Source: Bacillus kexueae (GTDB taxonomy: Bacteria; Bacillota; Bacilli; Bacillales; Aeribacillaceae). Taken from it: a DNA stretch of 64,000 nucleotides. Positions 17,162 through 26,687 of the stretch are shown here, in pieces (positions within the stretch are counted from its first letter, which is position 1; each line of letters begins with the position of its first letter). Below the pieces are notes generated by a model. That model made no database searches, was not told where the DNA came from, and was given only the letters and a program-made list of their open reading frames with translations. Location of the stretch: the NCBI RefSeq assembly GCF_022809095.1, contig NZ_JALAZE010000007.1:1-64000 (forward strand), written 5' to 3'. Made by a program: the position numbers and the translations under genes.

Positions 17162-18511
17162 TTATTTTAAACGAGCTTCAAGCTCTGCTTTTTTCTCTTC
17201 GAAGCCAGGCTTTCCTAATAAAGCAAACATGTTTGTTTTGTAAGCTTCTACCCCCGGCTGGTCAAACGGATTAACACCCATTAAGTATCCGCTCATAGCA
17301 CATGCTTTTTCGAAGAAGTATACAAGGTATCCAAATGTGTACTCATTTAACTCAGGAAGATTAATTACTAAGTTAGGAACACCACCGTCTGTATGCGCAA
17401 GCATCGTTCCTTCAAATGCTTTTTTATTAACGAAGTCAACCGTTTGTCCAGCTAAATAATTTAGGCCGTCTAAATTATCAGCGTCCTCTTCAATCGTTAG
17501 TTCATGGCGAGGTTTTTCAACGTTTAATACCGTTTCAAATAGATCTCTTCTACCCTCTTGAACATATTGGCCAAGTGAATGAAGATCGGTTGAGAAGTTA
17601 GCCGATGCAGGGAAAATTCCTTTCTGGTCTTTTCCTTCACTTTCGCCGAATAACTGCTTCCACCATTCAGCAAAATATTGAAGCGCTGGCTCATAGTTAA
17701 TAAGCATTTCAATCGTTTTGCCTTTGTTATATAGGACATTACGTACAACTGCATATTGGTAAGCTGGATTTTCCGTTAATTCAGATTTTCCGAAGTCACG
17801 GCTAGCGTCTTGGGCACCTTTCATCATCGCTTCAATATCAGCACCAGCAACCGCAATTGGTAATAATCCAACAGCCGTTAATACGGAATAACGACCACCA
17901 ACATCATCAGGAATGATAAAGGATTCATAACCTTCTTCGTTCGCTAATGTTTTAAGCGCTCCACGCTCACGGTCTGTTGTCGCATAAATACGCTTTTTAG
18001 CTTCTTCCTTACCATACTTTTCTTCTAAAATCTTCTTGAAGATACGGAAAGCGATAGCTGGTTCTGTCGTCGTACCTGATTTAGAAATCACATTGATGGA
18101 GAAATCTTTTCCATCTAATAAGTCCATTACGTCTTTCATGTATGTAGAGCTGATATTGTTACCCACAAAAATTACCTGTGGCGTATTACGTTTCTCTTTT
18201 GGCAATGCATTGTAAAAAGAATGATTAAGCATTTCAATTGCTGCACGAGCACCTAAATATGAACCACCGATTCCGATGACTAATAATACATCAGAGTCTG
18301 ACTTGATTTTATCAGCTGATTTTTGAATTCGAGCAAACTCTTCACGGTCATAGTTATTTGGTAAGTCAACCCAACCTAAAAAATCGCTACCAGCACCTGT
18401 TTTTTCATGAATTGAATGGTGGGCAACTTTTACAAAATCTTGTAAATATGTTACTTCATGTTCTTGAAAAAAAGACAATGCTTTTGAATAGTCAAAACGA
18501 ACATGTGTCAT
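17162..18511 (-). CDS. pgi: Glucose-6-phosphate isomerase
   Basis: 449-residue cytoplasmic glycolytic enzyme interconverting glucose-6-phosphate and fructose-6-phosphate. The sugar-phosphate site [12 protein letters not shown] is near 79-90. [13 protein letters not shown] (phosphate-binding SKSGTT) is near 140. [22 protein letters not shown] and the late catalytic-Lys region [12 protein letters not shown] complete the PGI signatures. Length fits Gram-positive Pgi. A ribosome binding site GGAGG precedes the ATG. Likely monocistronic, between yugN and a GNAT gene. Confidence 0.97.
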   Translation of the reverse strand: MTHVRFDYSKALSFFQEHEVTYLQDFVKVAHHSIHEKTGAGSDFLGWVDLPNNYDREEFARIQKSADKIKSDSDVLLVIGIGGSYLGARAAIEMLNHSFYNALPKEKRNTPQVIFVGNNISSTYMKDVMDLLDGKDFSINVISKSGTTTEPAIAFRIFKKILEEKYGKEEAKKRIYATTDRERGALKTLANEEGYESFIIPDDVGGRYSVLTAVGLLPIAVAGADIEAMMKGAQDASRDFGKSELTENPAYQYAVVRNVLYNKGKTIEMLINYEPALQYFAEWWKQLFGESEGKDQKGIFPASANFSTDLHSLGQYVQEGRRDLFETVLNVEKPRHELTIEEDADNLDGLNYLAGQTVDFVNKKAFEGTMLAHTDGGVPNLVINLPELNEYTFGYLVYFFEKACAMSGYLMGVNPFDQPGVEAYKTNMFALLGKPGFEEKKAELEARLK

Positions 18512-18753
18512 AGTTTTTTAATCCTCCATTGATAAAATATATTCTTCCTACACTTTATCGAATTAAATCACATTAATCAAGCAACCCAGTCCATGTAATC
18601 GTTATCATTCTAAAAAAGTTTTACCTCCAAATTTGACGAGGAAAACGCTCGACAGTAGTATCATTCATTCAACAATAATCTTAATGAAATACCACACCAA
18701 CTCTTTCTAAAACTTTATAATGTACTTATAGTGACGCAAGGAGGGTAAAGAAA

Positions 18754-19188
18754 TTGAAAATTGATATATACGAGCAAATGCCTGACCACCATATTCTTTC
18801 AAAGCTTCAATCGCTTCACAAGAACATTTTTGGAAGTACGTTTTCCGAGGAACGCTTGAAGCAGAAGAATAAAATGTTAGCGTTGATTGCCATGAAAGAT
18901 GATAAAGTAGTTGGGTATAAAATTGGCTATGAAGAAAGTGAAAAGTACTTTTATAGTTGGATTGGCGGGGTTGACCCTGAGTATCGTAATAACGGAATCG
19001 CTTCTAAACTCATGTATTTACAACATCAATGGTGTGAAAAGCAACAATATAATGCTGTGCAGACGAAAACGAAAAACAAATGGCGAAACATGCTCATCTT
19101 GAACTTAAAACACGGATTCGATATTATCGGTACTTATACGGATTCTAATGGAGATCCGAAAATTATTCTGCAAAAAAAACTCGGATAA
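18754..19188 (+). CDS. GNAT family N-acetyltransferase
   Basis: 144-residue acetyltransferase. The acetyl-CoA loop is in GGVDPEYRNNGIASKLM (about 70-86: R-N-N-G-I-A), preceded by GYKIGYEE and followed by the alpha4 strand region VQTKTKNKWRNML and LNLKHGFDIIGTY, typical of the MSHA-like/YhfO group. It begins at TTG, 8 nt after GGAGGG; no ATG is available at the proper distance. Acceptor unknown. It is separated by 73 bp from yuzA. Confidence 0.8.
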   Translation: MKIDIYEQMPDHHILSKLQSLHKNIFGSTFSEERLKQKNKMLALIAMKDDKVVGYKIGYEESEKYFYSWIGGVDPEYRNNGIASKLMYLQHQWCEKQQYNAVQTKTKNKWRNMLILNLKHGFDIIGTYTDSNGDPKIILQKKLG

Positions 19189-19261
19189 TAAGTGAATATT
19201 TTATTTAAATGCGTTACACATTAATCATGAAGTTCATTTTACTATTGAAGGAGGAAACTTC

Positions 19262-19495
19262 ATGAGTGCAATTCAACGCATTGCCTTAGTCTTAACCATT
19301 ATTGGGGCAATTAACTGGGGCCTAATTGGATTCTTTCAATTTGATTTAGTGGCAGCTATCTTCGGAGGACAGAATGCGGCATTAGCACGGATTGTATATG
19401 GATTAGTTGGAATAGCTGGATTAATTAATCTCGGATTACTATTCAAGCCTGCTGCAGAACTAGCTCGAGACGAACCTAGACCTGAAGCTAGATAA
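19262..19495 (+). CDS. yuzA: DUF378 family membrane protein YuzA
   Basis: 77 residues with two transmembrane segments: IALVLTIIGAINWGLIGFF, the DUF378 hallmark, and ARIVYGLVGIAGLINLGLLF. A charged C-terminus (RDEPRPEAR) follows. GGAGGAAACTTC lies before the ATG. The function is unknown. Its position near yugI and pgi matches yuzA of B. subtilis. A family B repeat begins 10 bp past the stop. Confidence 0.85.
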   Translation: MSAIQRIALVLTIIGAINWGLIGFFQFDLVAAIFGGQNAALARIVYGLVGIAGLINLGLLFKPAAELARDEPRPEAR

Positions 19496-19504
19496 ACTGT
19501 TTAG

Positions 19505-19676
19505 TGAGAAAAGCGCAAAGCGCAAAGCCTTAGGCGAAGGGCGCTGGAGGACCTGCGAGGAGGCTTCCGTCGCCACAGCAGGTCCGAAGCAACCCAAGCT
19601 GATGGCGCTTGGAGCTAGACACCAAAAACTGTAAAGAGAATACTTTAACACTTTATTGATCTTAAACTTTCTGTAA
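19505..19676 (+). repeat. Repeat family B, copy B1
   Basis: Core AAAAGCGCAAAG...GGGCGCTGGAGGACCTGC...GCGCTTGGAGCTAGACACC. Its 3' part, AACTGTAAAGAGAATAC...CTTAAACTTTCTGTAAC, is shared with copy B3. GGACCTGC and GCAGGTCC form an internal hairpin, and AAGCGC / GCGCTT an outer one. Non-coding. Confidence 0.75.
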
Positions 19677-19688
19677 CTGTGAATGAAA

Positions 19689-19722
19689 AAACTCATAGGC
19701 AAAAGCCTATGAGTTTATTTTT
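19689..19722. terminator. Bidirectional terminator yuzA / yugI
   Basis: AACTCATAGGC-AAAA-GCCTATGAGTT with A-run before and T-run after. The arm reaches the yugI stop codon and serves both convergent units. Confidence 0.9.
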
Positions 19723-20107
19723 TGATTAGATCTTCACGCTTTGATTGTTCAATCCATTCTTGAAGCTTCTCTTTTAACGTATTAAACCCTTCTTGAGAAG
19801 AAGCTGTTTCAAGACGTGGTTTAACATTTGCAGAACGCTTTTTCGTGCGCGTCTCTTTCGGTGCTGGCTCAGTTTGGCGAATGGACAAGCTAATTTTACC
19901 GTTCTCTTCGTCTACTGAAAGTACTTTTACGTTTACTTCTTGTCCAACTTCTAAATGCTCTTGAATATCTTTTACATAACCGTGAGTAATCTCAGAAATA
20001 TGAACAAGTCCTTGCGTTTCTTCGTTAAGGGCAACGAAAGCTCCGTATGGTTGAATACCTGTAACTTTTCCGGTTAAAACTGAACCGATTTCAAATGTAT
20101 TAGACAT
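19715..20107 (-). CDS. yugI: S1-domain general stress protein 13 (YugI)
   Basis: 130 residues: an S1 RNA-binding domain in the first 75 (GSVLTGKVTGIQPYGAFVAL, GLVHISEI, GKISLSIRQTEP), then a basic, flexible tail with KKRSANVKPR. B. subtilis YugI (GSP13) binds ribosomes/RNA and is stress-induced. A clear sigma-A promoter lies upstream and a bidirectional terminator downstream. It occupies the same place next to alaT as in B. subtilis. Confidence 0.9.
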   Translation of the reverse strand: MSNTFEIGSVLTGKVTGIQPYGAFVALNEETQGLVHISEITHGYVKDIQEHLEVGQEVNVKVLSVDEENGKISLSIRQTEPAPKETRTKKRSANVKPRLETASSQEGFNTLKEKLQEWIEQSKREDLIKK

Positions 20108-20160
20108 GGAAACACTCCTATTTAAATGTATTTTACTATTCCCGTAATACGCAATTTCAA

Positions 20161-20189
20161 ATTATACCATAATGAAAATGGATAATCAA
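20161..20189 (-). promoter_or_regulatory. Promoter of yugI
   Basis: On the minus strand TTGATT, 17 bp, TATAAT (20166-20161), with TGG directly before the -10 giving an extended -10 (TGGTATAAT). About 55 bp from the start codon. Confidence 0.8.
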
Positions 20190-20320
20190 AAAAACAAAAT
20201 GTATCTTATCAACAGTTTAACCTAAAAAATGGAGTTTAAAAGTCTTTATTCCTGTACATAATGGTGAATAGGTAAGATTTTTTCACTCTCCCCTTTTATG
20301 ACTCGATCATCAAACATAGA

Positions 20321-20351
20321 AAAGCACCAGCCGTTTTTTAGCTGGTGCTCA
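20321..20351 (-). terminator. Terminator of alaT
   Basis: AGCACCAGC / GCTGGTGCT followed by TTTTC on the minus strand. The 5' arm overlaps the last codons of alaT. Confidence 0.85.
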
Positions 20352-21513
20352 TTTTTTTCATAAACTTATCCATTCGTTTGATTGCTTCTTGTAGATGGTC
20401 GAGTGATGATGCATATGAACATCTTATATATCCTTCACCACTAGGTCCAAACACACTCCCAGGAACGACAGCTACCTTTTCTTCTAAAAGTAGAGCTTCT
20501 GCAAATTGTTCTGACGACATAGAGGTTTGTTGAATGCTTGGAAAGGCATAAAAAGCACCACCCGGATTATGACAATGAAGGCCGATTTCATTTAAAGATT
20601 CAACAAAGTAGTTGCGCCTTTGTCTGTAACTTTTTCTCATCTTCTCCACTTCCGCTAAGCCGTTCTGCAATGCTTCTAAAGCTGCAAATTGAGCCATTGC
20701 TGGCGCACACATGACCGAGTATTGGTGAATTTTCAACATGGCATGCAGGAAGTAAGAGTCTGCTGCTATATATCCAAGTCTCCAACCAGTCATGGCAAAC
20801 CCTTTTGAAAAGCCTGAAATCAAGATGGTTCGTTCCCTCATCTTTGGCAAACTAGCAAAGCTAATAAAGGATTGATCATATGTTAACTCCGCATATATTT
20901 CATCAGCGATGACTATTAAATCGTGTTCTTCTGCTAAATCGGCAATCTGCTTTAGTGCTGCTTTCGACAATACTGCACCCGTTGGATTACTAGGAGAACA
21001 AAGGACAATGGCTTTCGTTTTCTCTGATAAGGCTTCCTTCAATCGATCGATATCTATTTGAAATCCGGTATCACCTGATGTTTGTACATGAACCGGAACA
21101 CCGCCAGCTAATGATACGAGCGAATCATAGGAGACGAAACAAGGTTCGGGAATTAATACTTCATCCCCTTCATTTAAGATCGCTCGAAACGCTAAATCTA
21201 GCGCTTGGCTAGCGCCAACCGTGACAAGGATTTCATCTTCCGCTCGATAAGAAACGGAAAAGCGCTTCTCCAAGTACGTACTAATTTCCTCCCGAAGCTC
21301 CTTTAGACCTGCATTTGCCGTATAGGCTGTATACCCTTGTTCTAATGATAAGATTGAGGCTTCGCGCATATGCCACGGAGTAACAAAGTCAGGCTCTCCG
21401 ACTCCTAACGAAATTACTCCTTCCATACTGGCAGCCAAATCAAAAAACTTTCGAATACCGGAAGGCTTTAATGTTTGAACTTTGGTGGAAATGTATTGCT
21501 CCTTCGTCTTCAT
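20338..21513 (-). CDS. alaT: Pyridoxal-phosphate aminotransferase AlaT (alanine transaminase type)
   Basis: 391-residue fold-type I aminotransferase. Substrate-site VGEPDF is near 38-43, SPSNPTGA near 173-180, DEIYAEL near 204, the Schiff-base Lys in SGFSKGFAMTGWRLG at residue 237, and the carboxylate-binding Arg in YIRCSY near 360. In B. subtilis the pair yugG-yugH (alaR-alaT) makes alanine from pyruvate. Here the gene overlaps the end of the Lrp-type regulator by 4 bp, so the two are translationally coupled. The product is cytoplasmic. Aromatic or other substrates cannot be excluded from sequence. Confidence 0.88.
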   Translation of the reverse strand: MKTKEQYISTKVQTLKPSGIRKFFDLAASMEGVISLGVGEPDFVTPWHMREASILSLEQGYTAYTANAGLKELREEISTYLEKRFSVSYRAEDEILVTVGASQALDLAFRAILNEGDEVLIPEPCFVSYDSLVSLAGGVPVHVQTSGDTGFQIDIDRLKEALSEKTKAIVLCSPSNPTGAVLSKAALKQIADLAEEHDLIVIADEIYAELTYDQSFISFASLPKMRERTILISGFSKGFAMTGWRLGYIAADSYFLHAMLKIHQYSVMCAPAMAQFAALEALQNGLAEVEKMRKSYRQRRNYFVESLNEIGLHCHNPGGAFYAFPSIQQTSMSSEQFAEALLLEEKVAVVPGSVFGPSGEGYIRCSYASSLDHLQEAIKRMDKFMKKMSTS

Positions 21514-22010
21514 GGTGACACCACTATTCGTTTATCATTATCACCTTGTTCAAATACAACACCATCATGCTTGTATTTTTTCAAAATGAAATGTGTTGTT
21601 GTGGAGATTACAGAATCTAATGTCGATAATTTTTCAGAAACAAAATGTGCAATATCAGACATTGTTCTTCCTTCAATAATGACCGATAAATCATATGCAC
21701 CAGACATAAGATAAACGGATTTCACTTCATCAAAGCGATAAATTCGTTCAGCCACTTCATGGAATCCTACTCCACGCTTTGGCGTAACCTTCACGTCAAT
21801 CATCGCTGTTACCCCTTCATGACCATCAACTTTTTTCCAATCAATTGTTGTGGAATAATCAACGATGACCTTTTCTTTCTCAAGTTTTTGAATCATCCCT
21901 TCTGTTTCCTCTACCGACAAACAAACCATTTTGGCAATCGTATCAACGCTTAAACGGCTGTCTTCTTCCAGTATCTCTAAAATTTCCATTTCTTTTTCTG
22001 ATAATTTCAT
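21510..22010 (-). CDS. alaR: Lrp/AsnC family regulator AlaR
   Basis: 166 residues: N-terminal AsnC-type helix-turn-helix (LEILEEDSRLSVDTIAKM) followed by a RAM ligand-binding domain (GVTAMIDVKVTPKRGVGF...VKSVYLMSGAYDLSVIIEG). It is the first gene of a two-gene operon with alaT and overlaps it by 4 bp. In B. subtilis the equivalent AlaR regulates the alanine transaminase. Alanine or a related amino acid is a likely effector by analogy. An extended -10 promoter lies about 30 bp upstream. Confidence 0.9.
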   Translation of the reverse strand: MKLSEKEMEILEILEEDSRLSVDTIAKMVCLSVEETEGMIQKLEKEKVIVDYSTTIDWKKVDGHEGVTAMIDVKVTPKRGVGFHEVAERIYRFDEVKSVYLMSGAYDLSVIIEGRTMSDIAHFVSEKLSTLDSVISTTTHFILKKYKHDGVVFEQGDNDKRIVVSP

Positions 22011-22042
22011 ACCTTTTCCACCTCTGCAAAAACTTTCTGATA

Positions 22043-22051
22043 ATTATACCA
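22043..22051 (-). promoter_or_regulatory. Extended -10 promoter of alaR-alaT
   Basis: TGGTATAAT on the minus strand, about 35 bp before the alaR start. I see no convincing -35 box, as is common for extended -10 promoters. Confidence 0.65.
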
Positions 22052-22159
22052 CGTTCAAAGTTTTTTTGTATTTTTTCTTCAAATGGAAAACATAAAGAAA
22101 ACTCAACAAACTAAAGTCTGCATTTAAAATTAAAGTTGTATTTCAGGAGTGATGACACC

Positions 22160-22987
22160 ATGATTGATACCGAATTCTCATCAATGAAAATTCGAGGAGT
22201 GCAAGTTCATATTGAACATCACCATATTCATGAAAACCGGCCAACTTTACTCCTCATCCACGGTTATTTATCTTCTACTTTTAGCTTTAGAAGGATTATT
22301 CCTCTAATAAAAAAACATTTTAATATACTAGCGCTTGACTTGCCTCCATTCGGAAAAGCGGAAAAATGCGTGAAATTTGTTTATTCTTACAATAATTTAT
22401 CCAAGATCATTATCGATGTATTACGTACTCTCAAAATTTAGAATACAATCGGTGTCGGCCATTCAATGGGTGGTCAAATCCTATTGTATGCAGCTCGGAA
22501 TCGCCCTGATCTATTTCAAAAAATCATCTTAATTTGTAGCTCAGGTTATATGAAACGCTTGCACCCTATCTTAGTTTATAGCTCTTACCTTCCCTATTTT
22601 TCTCTCGTGGTGAAACGACATTTAGCTCAACAAGGAATTTGGAATAGTCTTCGGAATGTAGTTTATGATCAATCCCTTATTACAGAAGAAATGTTGAACG
22701 GTTATTTAGAGCCGTTTCAAGATAACCGAATATTCCAAGCCTTAACGAAAATGATTCGAGACCGTGAAGGGGATTTAACCCCACATCAACTTCAAACGAT
22801 TGAAACTCCATGCTTGATAGTATGGGGAGAAGAAGATCGTGTCGTGCCTTTATCTGTTGGGAAAAGACTCTCAGAAGATTTACCTAATGCCCAATTCATT
22901 TCATTGAAAAAAACCGGGCATCTCGTTCCAGAAGAAAGACCTTTGGACGTATCCAAGTATATTTATGAATTTTCATCCACCGTATGA
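22160..22987 (+). pseudogene. yugF: Alpha/beta hydrolase YugF, interrupted by an in-frame stop
   Basis: One continuous frame of 276 codons is cut by a TAG at 22439-22441, with no shift before or after it. The N-terminal part has the oxyanion region LLLIHGYLSS; the part just after the stop has the nucleophile elbow GVGHSMGGQ. Later WGEEDRVVPLS gives the Asp and KTGHLVPEERP the His of the triad. Everything needed for activity is present except at codon 94. The ATG at 22160 follows AGGAG. Placement beside alaR matches yugF of B. subtilis (about the same length). A single substitution explains the lesion; sequencing error or readthrough are alternatives. Downstream, a family A repeat starts 15 bp after the final stop. 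Confidence 0.82.
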
Positions 22988-23001
22988 TCTTCTATAAAAA
23001 A

Positions 23002-23396
23002 GGCTCTTTTCTAAAGGATTGTTGCTTTTAGTGTGTATAAAATACATTGTTGAGAATCGTTTTTCCCCCTTTGTAATGGAGCGGAGGCCACTTGACTCCT
23101 CCGGGATACAAAGGAAAGGGCCAGACCCCACAGACGCATGCCGAGGAGGCTCGTAGAAAAGTGGAGGCGACTGCCCAGCGACGTACGAACGAGAGGCTCT
23201 CCCGCACTGAGATATAGAAGATACTGCGAGTAAATCGAGCAGATATCGACTTATCGTAGGGAGGGAGAGAATCGTTCGCTAGACGCTAGGAGCCGAAACG
23301 AGACACCTCCCCGCGGAAAGCAAAGTGTCCATAGCGCAATGTTCAGAGTTCATTTTAAAAATGACTGAAAAAGTAACAATCTATACGAAAATAGCC
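23002..23396 (+). repeat. MITE-like repeat family A, copy A3 (395 bp, 8-bp target duplication)
   Basis: The longest copy. It begins GGCTCTTTTCTAAAGGATTG and ends CTATACGAAAATAGCC; the ends are imperfect inverted repeats. ATAAAAAA flanks it on both sides (22994-23001 and 23397-23404), a perfect 8-bp duplication. Its interior has TTGTTGAGAATCG, a GAGGAGGCTCG block, ATCGACTTATCGTAGGGAGG and CCCCGCGGAAAGCAAAGTGTC. No open frame of note. Confidence 0.88.
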
Positions 23397-23404
23397 ATAA
23401 AAAA

Positions 23405-23451
23405 AGAGGTTCAAGAAAGTCTAAAATAATGACTTTCTTGAACCTCTTAAG
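23405..23451 (-). terminator. Terminator of yugE
   Basis: AAGAGGTTCAAGAAAGTC / GACTTTCTTGAACCTCTT, an 18-bp perfect stem with a T-run on the minus strand just past the yugE stop. Confidence 0.93.
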
Positions 23452-23710
23452 GTAAATCACACGAGATTCGATTTTTAATATGAAATAATTGTTGAGCCAT
23501 ATTAGCACAATCCGTAAGCGGGATTCGCTCTTCAAACGAAAATTCATAAATGGATTGGATATTTAACGCAAGCTTTCCTACATCATCTAATCGATGCACT
23601 GCTTCAATTACATCAAAAACTTCTGTTTCGTATGCATCTTCTCCATACCCGAGTGGATCCCATTTGTAAAGCAAGGCTAGCATCTCATAATTCGCATCCC
23701 TTAATTCCAC
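23447..23710 (-). CDS. yugE: DUF1871 family protein YugE
   Basis: 87-residue acidic protein with the DUF1871 pattern WDPLGYGEDAYETEVFDVIEAV in its first half. Small, soluble, function unknown. A weak GGTGATG site precedes the ATG. It lies between yugF and patB as in B. subtilis and is divergent from patB. Confidence 0.85.
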   Translation of the reverse strand: MELRDANYEMLALLYKWDPLGYGEDAYETEVFDVIEAVHRLDDVGKLALNIQSIYEFSFEERIPLTDCANMAQQLFHIKNRISCDLP

Positions 23711-23802
23711 AAAGCATCACCTTTAAATCATATTGTTTGCCTTGTCATTGTACCATAGTTACGATAGAAGAAAAGCGTTTTACATCAGATTGGAGTGATT
23801 GG

Positions 23803-24975
23803 ATGAATCAATTTGACCTTCACGTTGAGCGAAAAGGCACTGCATCAGTAAAATGGGATTTAACTAAGGAAGTATTTGGCACGGACGATCTCCTCCCTAT
23901 GTGGGTAGCGGATATGGATTTCAAGGCACCAAAGGAAGTAATGAAATCCTTGCAAGAGAGAGTTGAGCACGGAGTATTCGGCTACTCGTTTCCTACTCCA
24001 CAAACAAGAAAGATTGTTCAGCAGTGGATAAAACAAAGACATAATTGGAACGTACCTTTATCGTCAATTGAATTTAGCTCTGGCGTTGTAAAAGCATTAG
24101 CAACTACGATTGAAGCTTTAACAAGAAAAGGAGATCAAATTGTTATTCAGCCACCAGTCTACTACCCTTTTTTCTCTCTTGTTGAACAAAATGAACGAGT
24201 TATCGTGGAAAACCAGCTAATTTATGAGGAAGGACAATATAAAATGGACTTCGATCATTTAGAAGCTGCTCTCAAAAATCCAAAGACTAAAATGCTGTTA
24301 TTATGTAATCCTCAAAATCCGGGGGGACGCGTCTGGTCAAGAGAAGAATTGAAAAGAGTAGGCGATCTCTGTTTAGAACATCACGTATACATCGTATCCG
24401 ACGAAATTCACTCCGATCTCGTATTGTTTAATCATATCCACACGCCACTTGCATCAATTGATGAACGATTTATGGAAATTTCCATCACATGCCATGCTCC
24501 TAGTAAAACGTTCAACCTTGCGGGATTACAAGCTTCTGTCATGATTATACCTAACGAAGAAATTCGCATAAAGATTAAAGAGGCGGAAAAGAAGCAAGGA
24601 GTATTCACAATCAATTCACTTGGTATTACTGCACTTGAAGCAGCATATCAATTTGGTTTACCATGGTTAAACGATTTAAAAACATATTTAGAAAAGAATG
24701 TACAGCTAGTTGAAGACTTTATTGAGAGTGAGATTTCTGCTTTATCCGTCATCCACCCACAATCTACATACTTAGTATGGATTGATTATCGAATGCTTCA
24801 AATCTCAGAAAAAGATTTTGAACAAAAACTGATTAATTACGGCAAATTGGGGCTTGAGATGGGAAGTAAATATGGTAAAAGTGGTGAAGGGTTTGTCAGG
24901 ATGAATATCGGAACGCAACAAAGTGTAGTAAGAAACGGTCTTGAACGATTAAAGAGAGCTGTTCAATGTTCATAA
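23803..24975 (+). CDS. patB: MalY/PatB-type cystathionine beta-lyase / aminotransferase
   Basis: 390-residue pyridoxal-phosphate enzyme. MWVADMDFKAP near 28-38, the PVYYPFF substrate loop near 118, SDEIHSDLVL near 198 and the PLP-lysine context APSKTFNLAGLQAS near 232 are diagnostic of the MalY/PatB class. That class cleaves cystathionine and cysteine (C-S lyase) and can transaminate. I place the start at ATG 23803, after GGAG with 7-nt spacing; the longer frame overlaps yugE and has no site. It sits just before kinB as in B. subtilis. A hairpin follows the stop. Confidence 0.88.
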   Translation: MNQFDLHVERKGTASVKWDLTKEVFGTDDLLPMWVADMDFKAPKEVMKSLQERVEHGVFGYSFPTPQTRKIVQQWIKQRHNWNVPLSSIEFSSGVVKALATTIEALTRKGDQIVIQPPVYYPFFSLVEQNERVIVENQLIYEEGQYKMDFDHLEAALKNPKTKMLLLCNPQNPGGRVWSREELKRVGDLCLEHHVYIVSDEIHSDLVLFNHIHTPLASIDERFMEISITCHAPSKTFNLAGLQASVMIIPNEEIRIKIKEAEKKQGVFTINSLGITALEAAYQFGLPWLNDLKTYLEKNVQLVEDFIESEISALSVIHPQSTYLVWIDYRMLQISEKDFEQKLINYGKLGLEMGSKYGKSGEGFVRMNIGTQQSVVRNGLERLKRAVQCS

Positions 24976-24984
24976 TAAATGATT

Positions 24985-25017
24985 GGGTGGTAGCTTCTTA
25001 CAATGCCACCCTTTTAT
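24985..25017 (+). terminator. Terminator of patB
   Basis: GGGTGG / CCACCC stem followed by TTTTATTG. Confidence 0.65.
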
Positions 25018-25069
25018 TGTTTATGATCCCTTCGAAAACACTAAGAAACATACATGATTTTACACTCAC

Positions 25070-25107
25070 ACCCCGGACATGAAAATTTATTCTCCACGGG
25101 GTTTTTT
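25070..25107 (+). terminator. Second terminator-like hairpin after patB
   Basis: ACCCCG / CGGGGT followed by a T6 run. With the hairpin at 24985 it forms a tandem pair. Confidence 0.55.
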
Positions 25108-25160
25108 CTTTCTACCATCTACCTATCATGATCGATCATTCAGCTCATAGGTAATTTTTA

Positions 25161-25280
25161 TTTTCACAGAAAAAGCGCAAGTCCTTAGGCGAAGGGCGCT
25201 GGAGGACCTGCGAGGAGGCTTCCGTCGCCACAGCAGGGCCGAAGCGACCCGAGCTGATGGCGCTTGGAGCTAGACACCAA
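25161..25280 (+). repeat. Repeat family B, copy B2
   Basis: TTTTCACAGAAAAAGCGCAA, then GGGCGCTGGAGGACCTGCG through GCGCTTGGAGCTAGACACC. The left border is identical to copy B3, but the right AACTGTAAAGAG segment is missing, so the copy is truncated after the core. Confidence 0.75.
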
Positions 25281-25334
25281 CAAAAGGAGCAAAACCTCCC
25301 TCCGTTAATAGATGTATGACTTCTTTCTCCAATA

Positions 25335-25363
25335 TTGTGCTAATGTATTCCAAATATTACAAT
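25335..25363 (+). promoter_or_regulatory. Possible promoter of kinB
   Basis: TTGTGC, 17 bp, TACAAT. The -35 is poor (3/6), the -10 good (5/6). It lies about 37 bp before the kinB start. Confidence 0.4.
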
Positions 25364-25399
25364 AAAGATATATTTTATTTATCCCTTTAAGGAGTATGT

Positions 25400-26662
25400 A
25401 TGGAACTTATAAAAGAATTAATCCTTCAGCTAGCTTTTATTTTTATCCCGTTATTACTCTATCATTCTCTATGGTTAAGTAAACAAATTCAAAGCAGTAT
25501 AAAACCAAATCAATTTCTTTTTCTTACTTTAATTCTTTTATCTGCTTTGCTTTGCCTAACATACCCAATTCGTATTGAAACGTTATTACCTATTACACTT
25601 GTTACAATCCCACTAATGGTAAGCTTTTTTTATGGTGGTTATCAAAACGGAATCATTGTTCTTATTAGCATTTTACTCTATACATTCATAATCCAACCTT
25701 ATACCGATGTTCATCTATACTACATCGCTTCCTATTCTCTTATTCTAATTTTCATAACAAACAAGTGGAAGAAAATGAAAAAGAGATTGCGCTATGTTAC
25801 CAGTTTCTTTATCGGATGCATCCCTGTCGTACTATTATATTTGTTTGAAACTACGCTTCACGGGCATGAGTTTCCCGAATTAGAATCAAAACTGGTCATC
25901 ATTTCAATTTTCATCAGCATCTCTAGTTTATTAACCATTTCAGTTATTGAATATATTATTGAAAATGTCCGCCTTCGAATGAGACTTATTCAGTCAGAAA
26001 AAATGTCAGTTGTGAGCGAGCTAGCTGCTAGCGTTGCTCATGAAGTACGAAACCCTCTTACAGTTGTGCGAGGTTTCATCCAGCTGATGGACCGTAAAAA
26101 CGGTGATAAAGAAAGTGAGTACACCAAACTTATCTTATCCGAATTAGATCGTGCTCAGGAAATTATTTCGGACTACTTAAATTTAGCAAAGCAAGAATAT
26201 ATTGAAAAAGAATCACTACATTTTTCAAAAATGATTGAAGAAGTAAGTACACTTATGCTTTCATATGCTCATTTAAAGAACATAAAATTAGAAACATCTA
26301 TCCAACCGTCTCTTTTTGTTTACGGTGATGAATATAAATTAAAACAAGTTTTTATTAATTTAATTAAAAATGCTATTGAAGCTACAGAAGATGGTAATGG
26401 AAAGGTTGTCATTGAAGCATACGATTCTAAAGATTCTGTTCGAGTAAAAATAATCGACAATGGTGAAGGAATGTCACAAGAACAACTTCAACGATTAGGC
26501 GAACCGTTTTATTCGTTAAAAGAAAAAGGCACAGGGCTTGGACTCATGGTTGCTTACTCAATCATTGACCTACACAATGGCCATATTCAATTTCAAAGCA
26601 CCATACATAAAGGGACAACCGTTCGTGTTTCAATTCCAAAAACAGATGAAACACGTGTTTAA
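25400..26662 (+). CDS. kinB: Sporulation sensor histidine kinase KinB
   Basis: 420 residues. Six transmembrane segments fill the first 190 residues with almost no extracellular domain. Then come HisKA with the phosphorylated His214 in AHEVRNPLTVVRGF and an HATPase domain with N-box LIKNAIEA, G1 DNGEGMS and G2 KGTGLGLMV. In B. subtilis KinB feeds the Spo0F-Spo0B-Spo0A phosphorelay. The membrane layout, length (B. subtilis KinB is 428) and location after patB support the assignment. AAGGAG precedes the ATG. Unlike B. subtilis, kapB does not follow directly: three minus-strand genes intervene. Confidence 0.88.
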   Translation: MELIKELILQLAFIFIPLLLYHSLWLSKQIQSSIKPNQFLFLTLILLSALLCLTYPIRIETLLPITLVTIPLMVSFFYGGYQNGIIVLISILLYTFIIQPYTDVHLYYIASYSLILIFITNKWKKMKKRLRYVTSFFIGCIPVVLLYLFETTLHGHEFPELESKLVIISIFISISSLLTISVIEYIIENVRLRMRLIQSEKMSVVSELAASVAHEVRNPLTVVRGFIQLMDRKNGDKESEYTKLILSELDRAQEIISDYLNLAKQEYIEKESLHFSKMIEEVSTLMLSYAHLKNIKLETSIQPSLFVYGDEYKLKQVFINLIKNAIEATEDGNGKVVIEAYDSKDSVRVKIIDNGEGMSQEQLQRLGEPFYSLKEKGTGLGLMVAYSIIDLHNGHIQFQSTIHKGTTVRVSIPKTDETRV

Positions 26663-26687
26663 TTCATACATTCAATTTATACAAATA

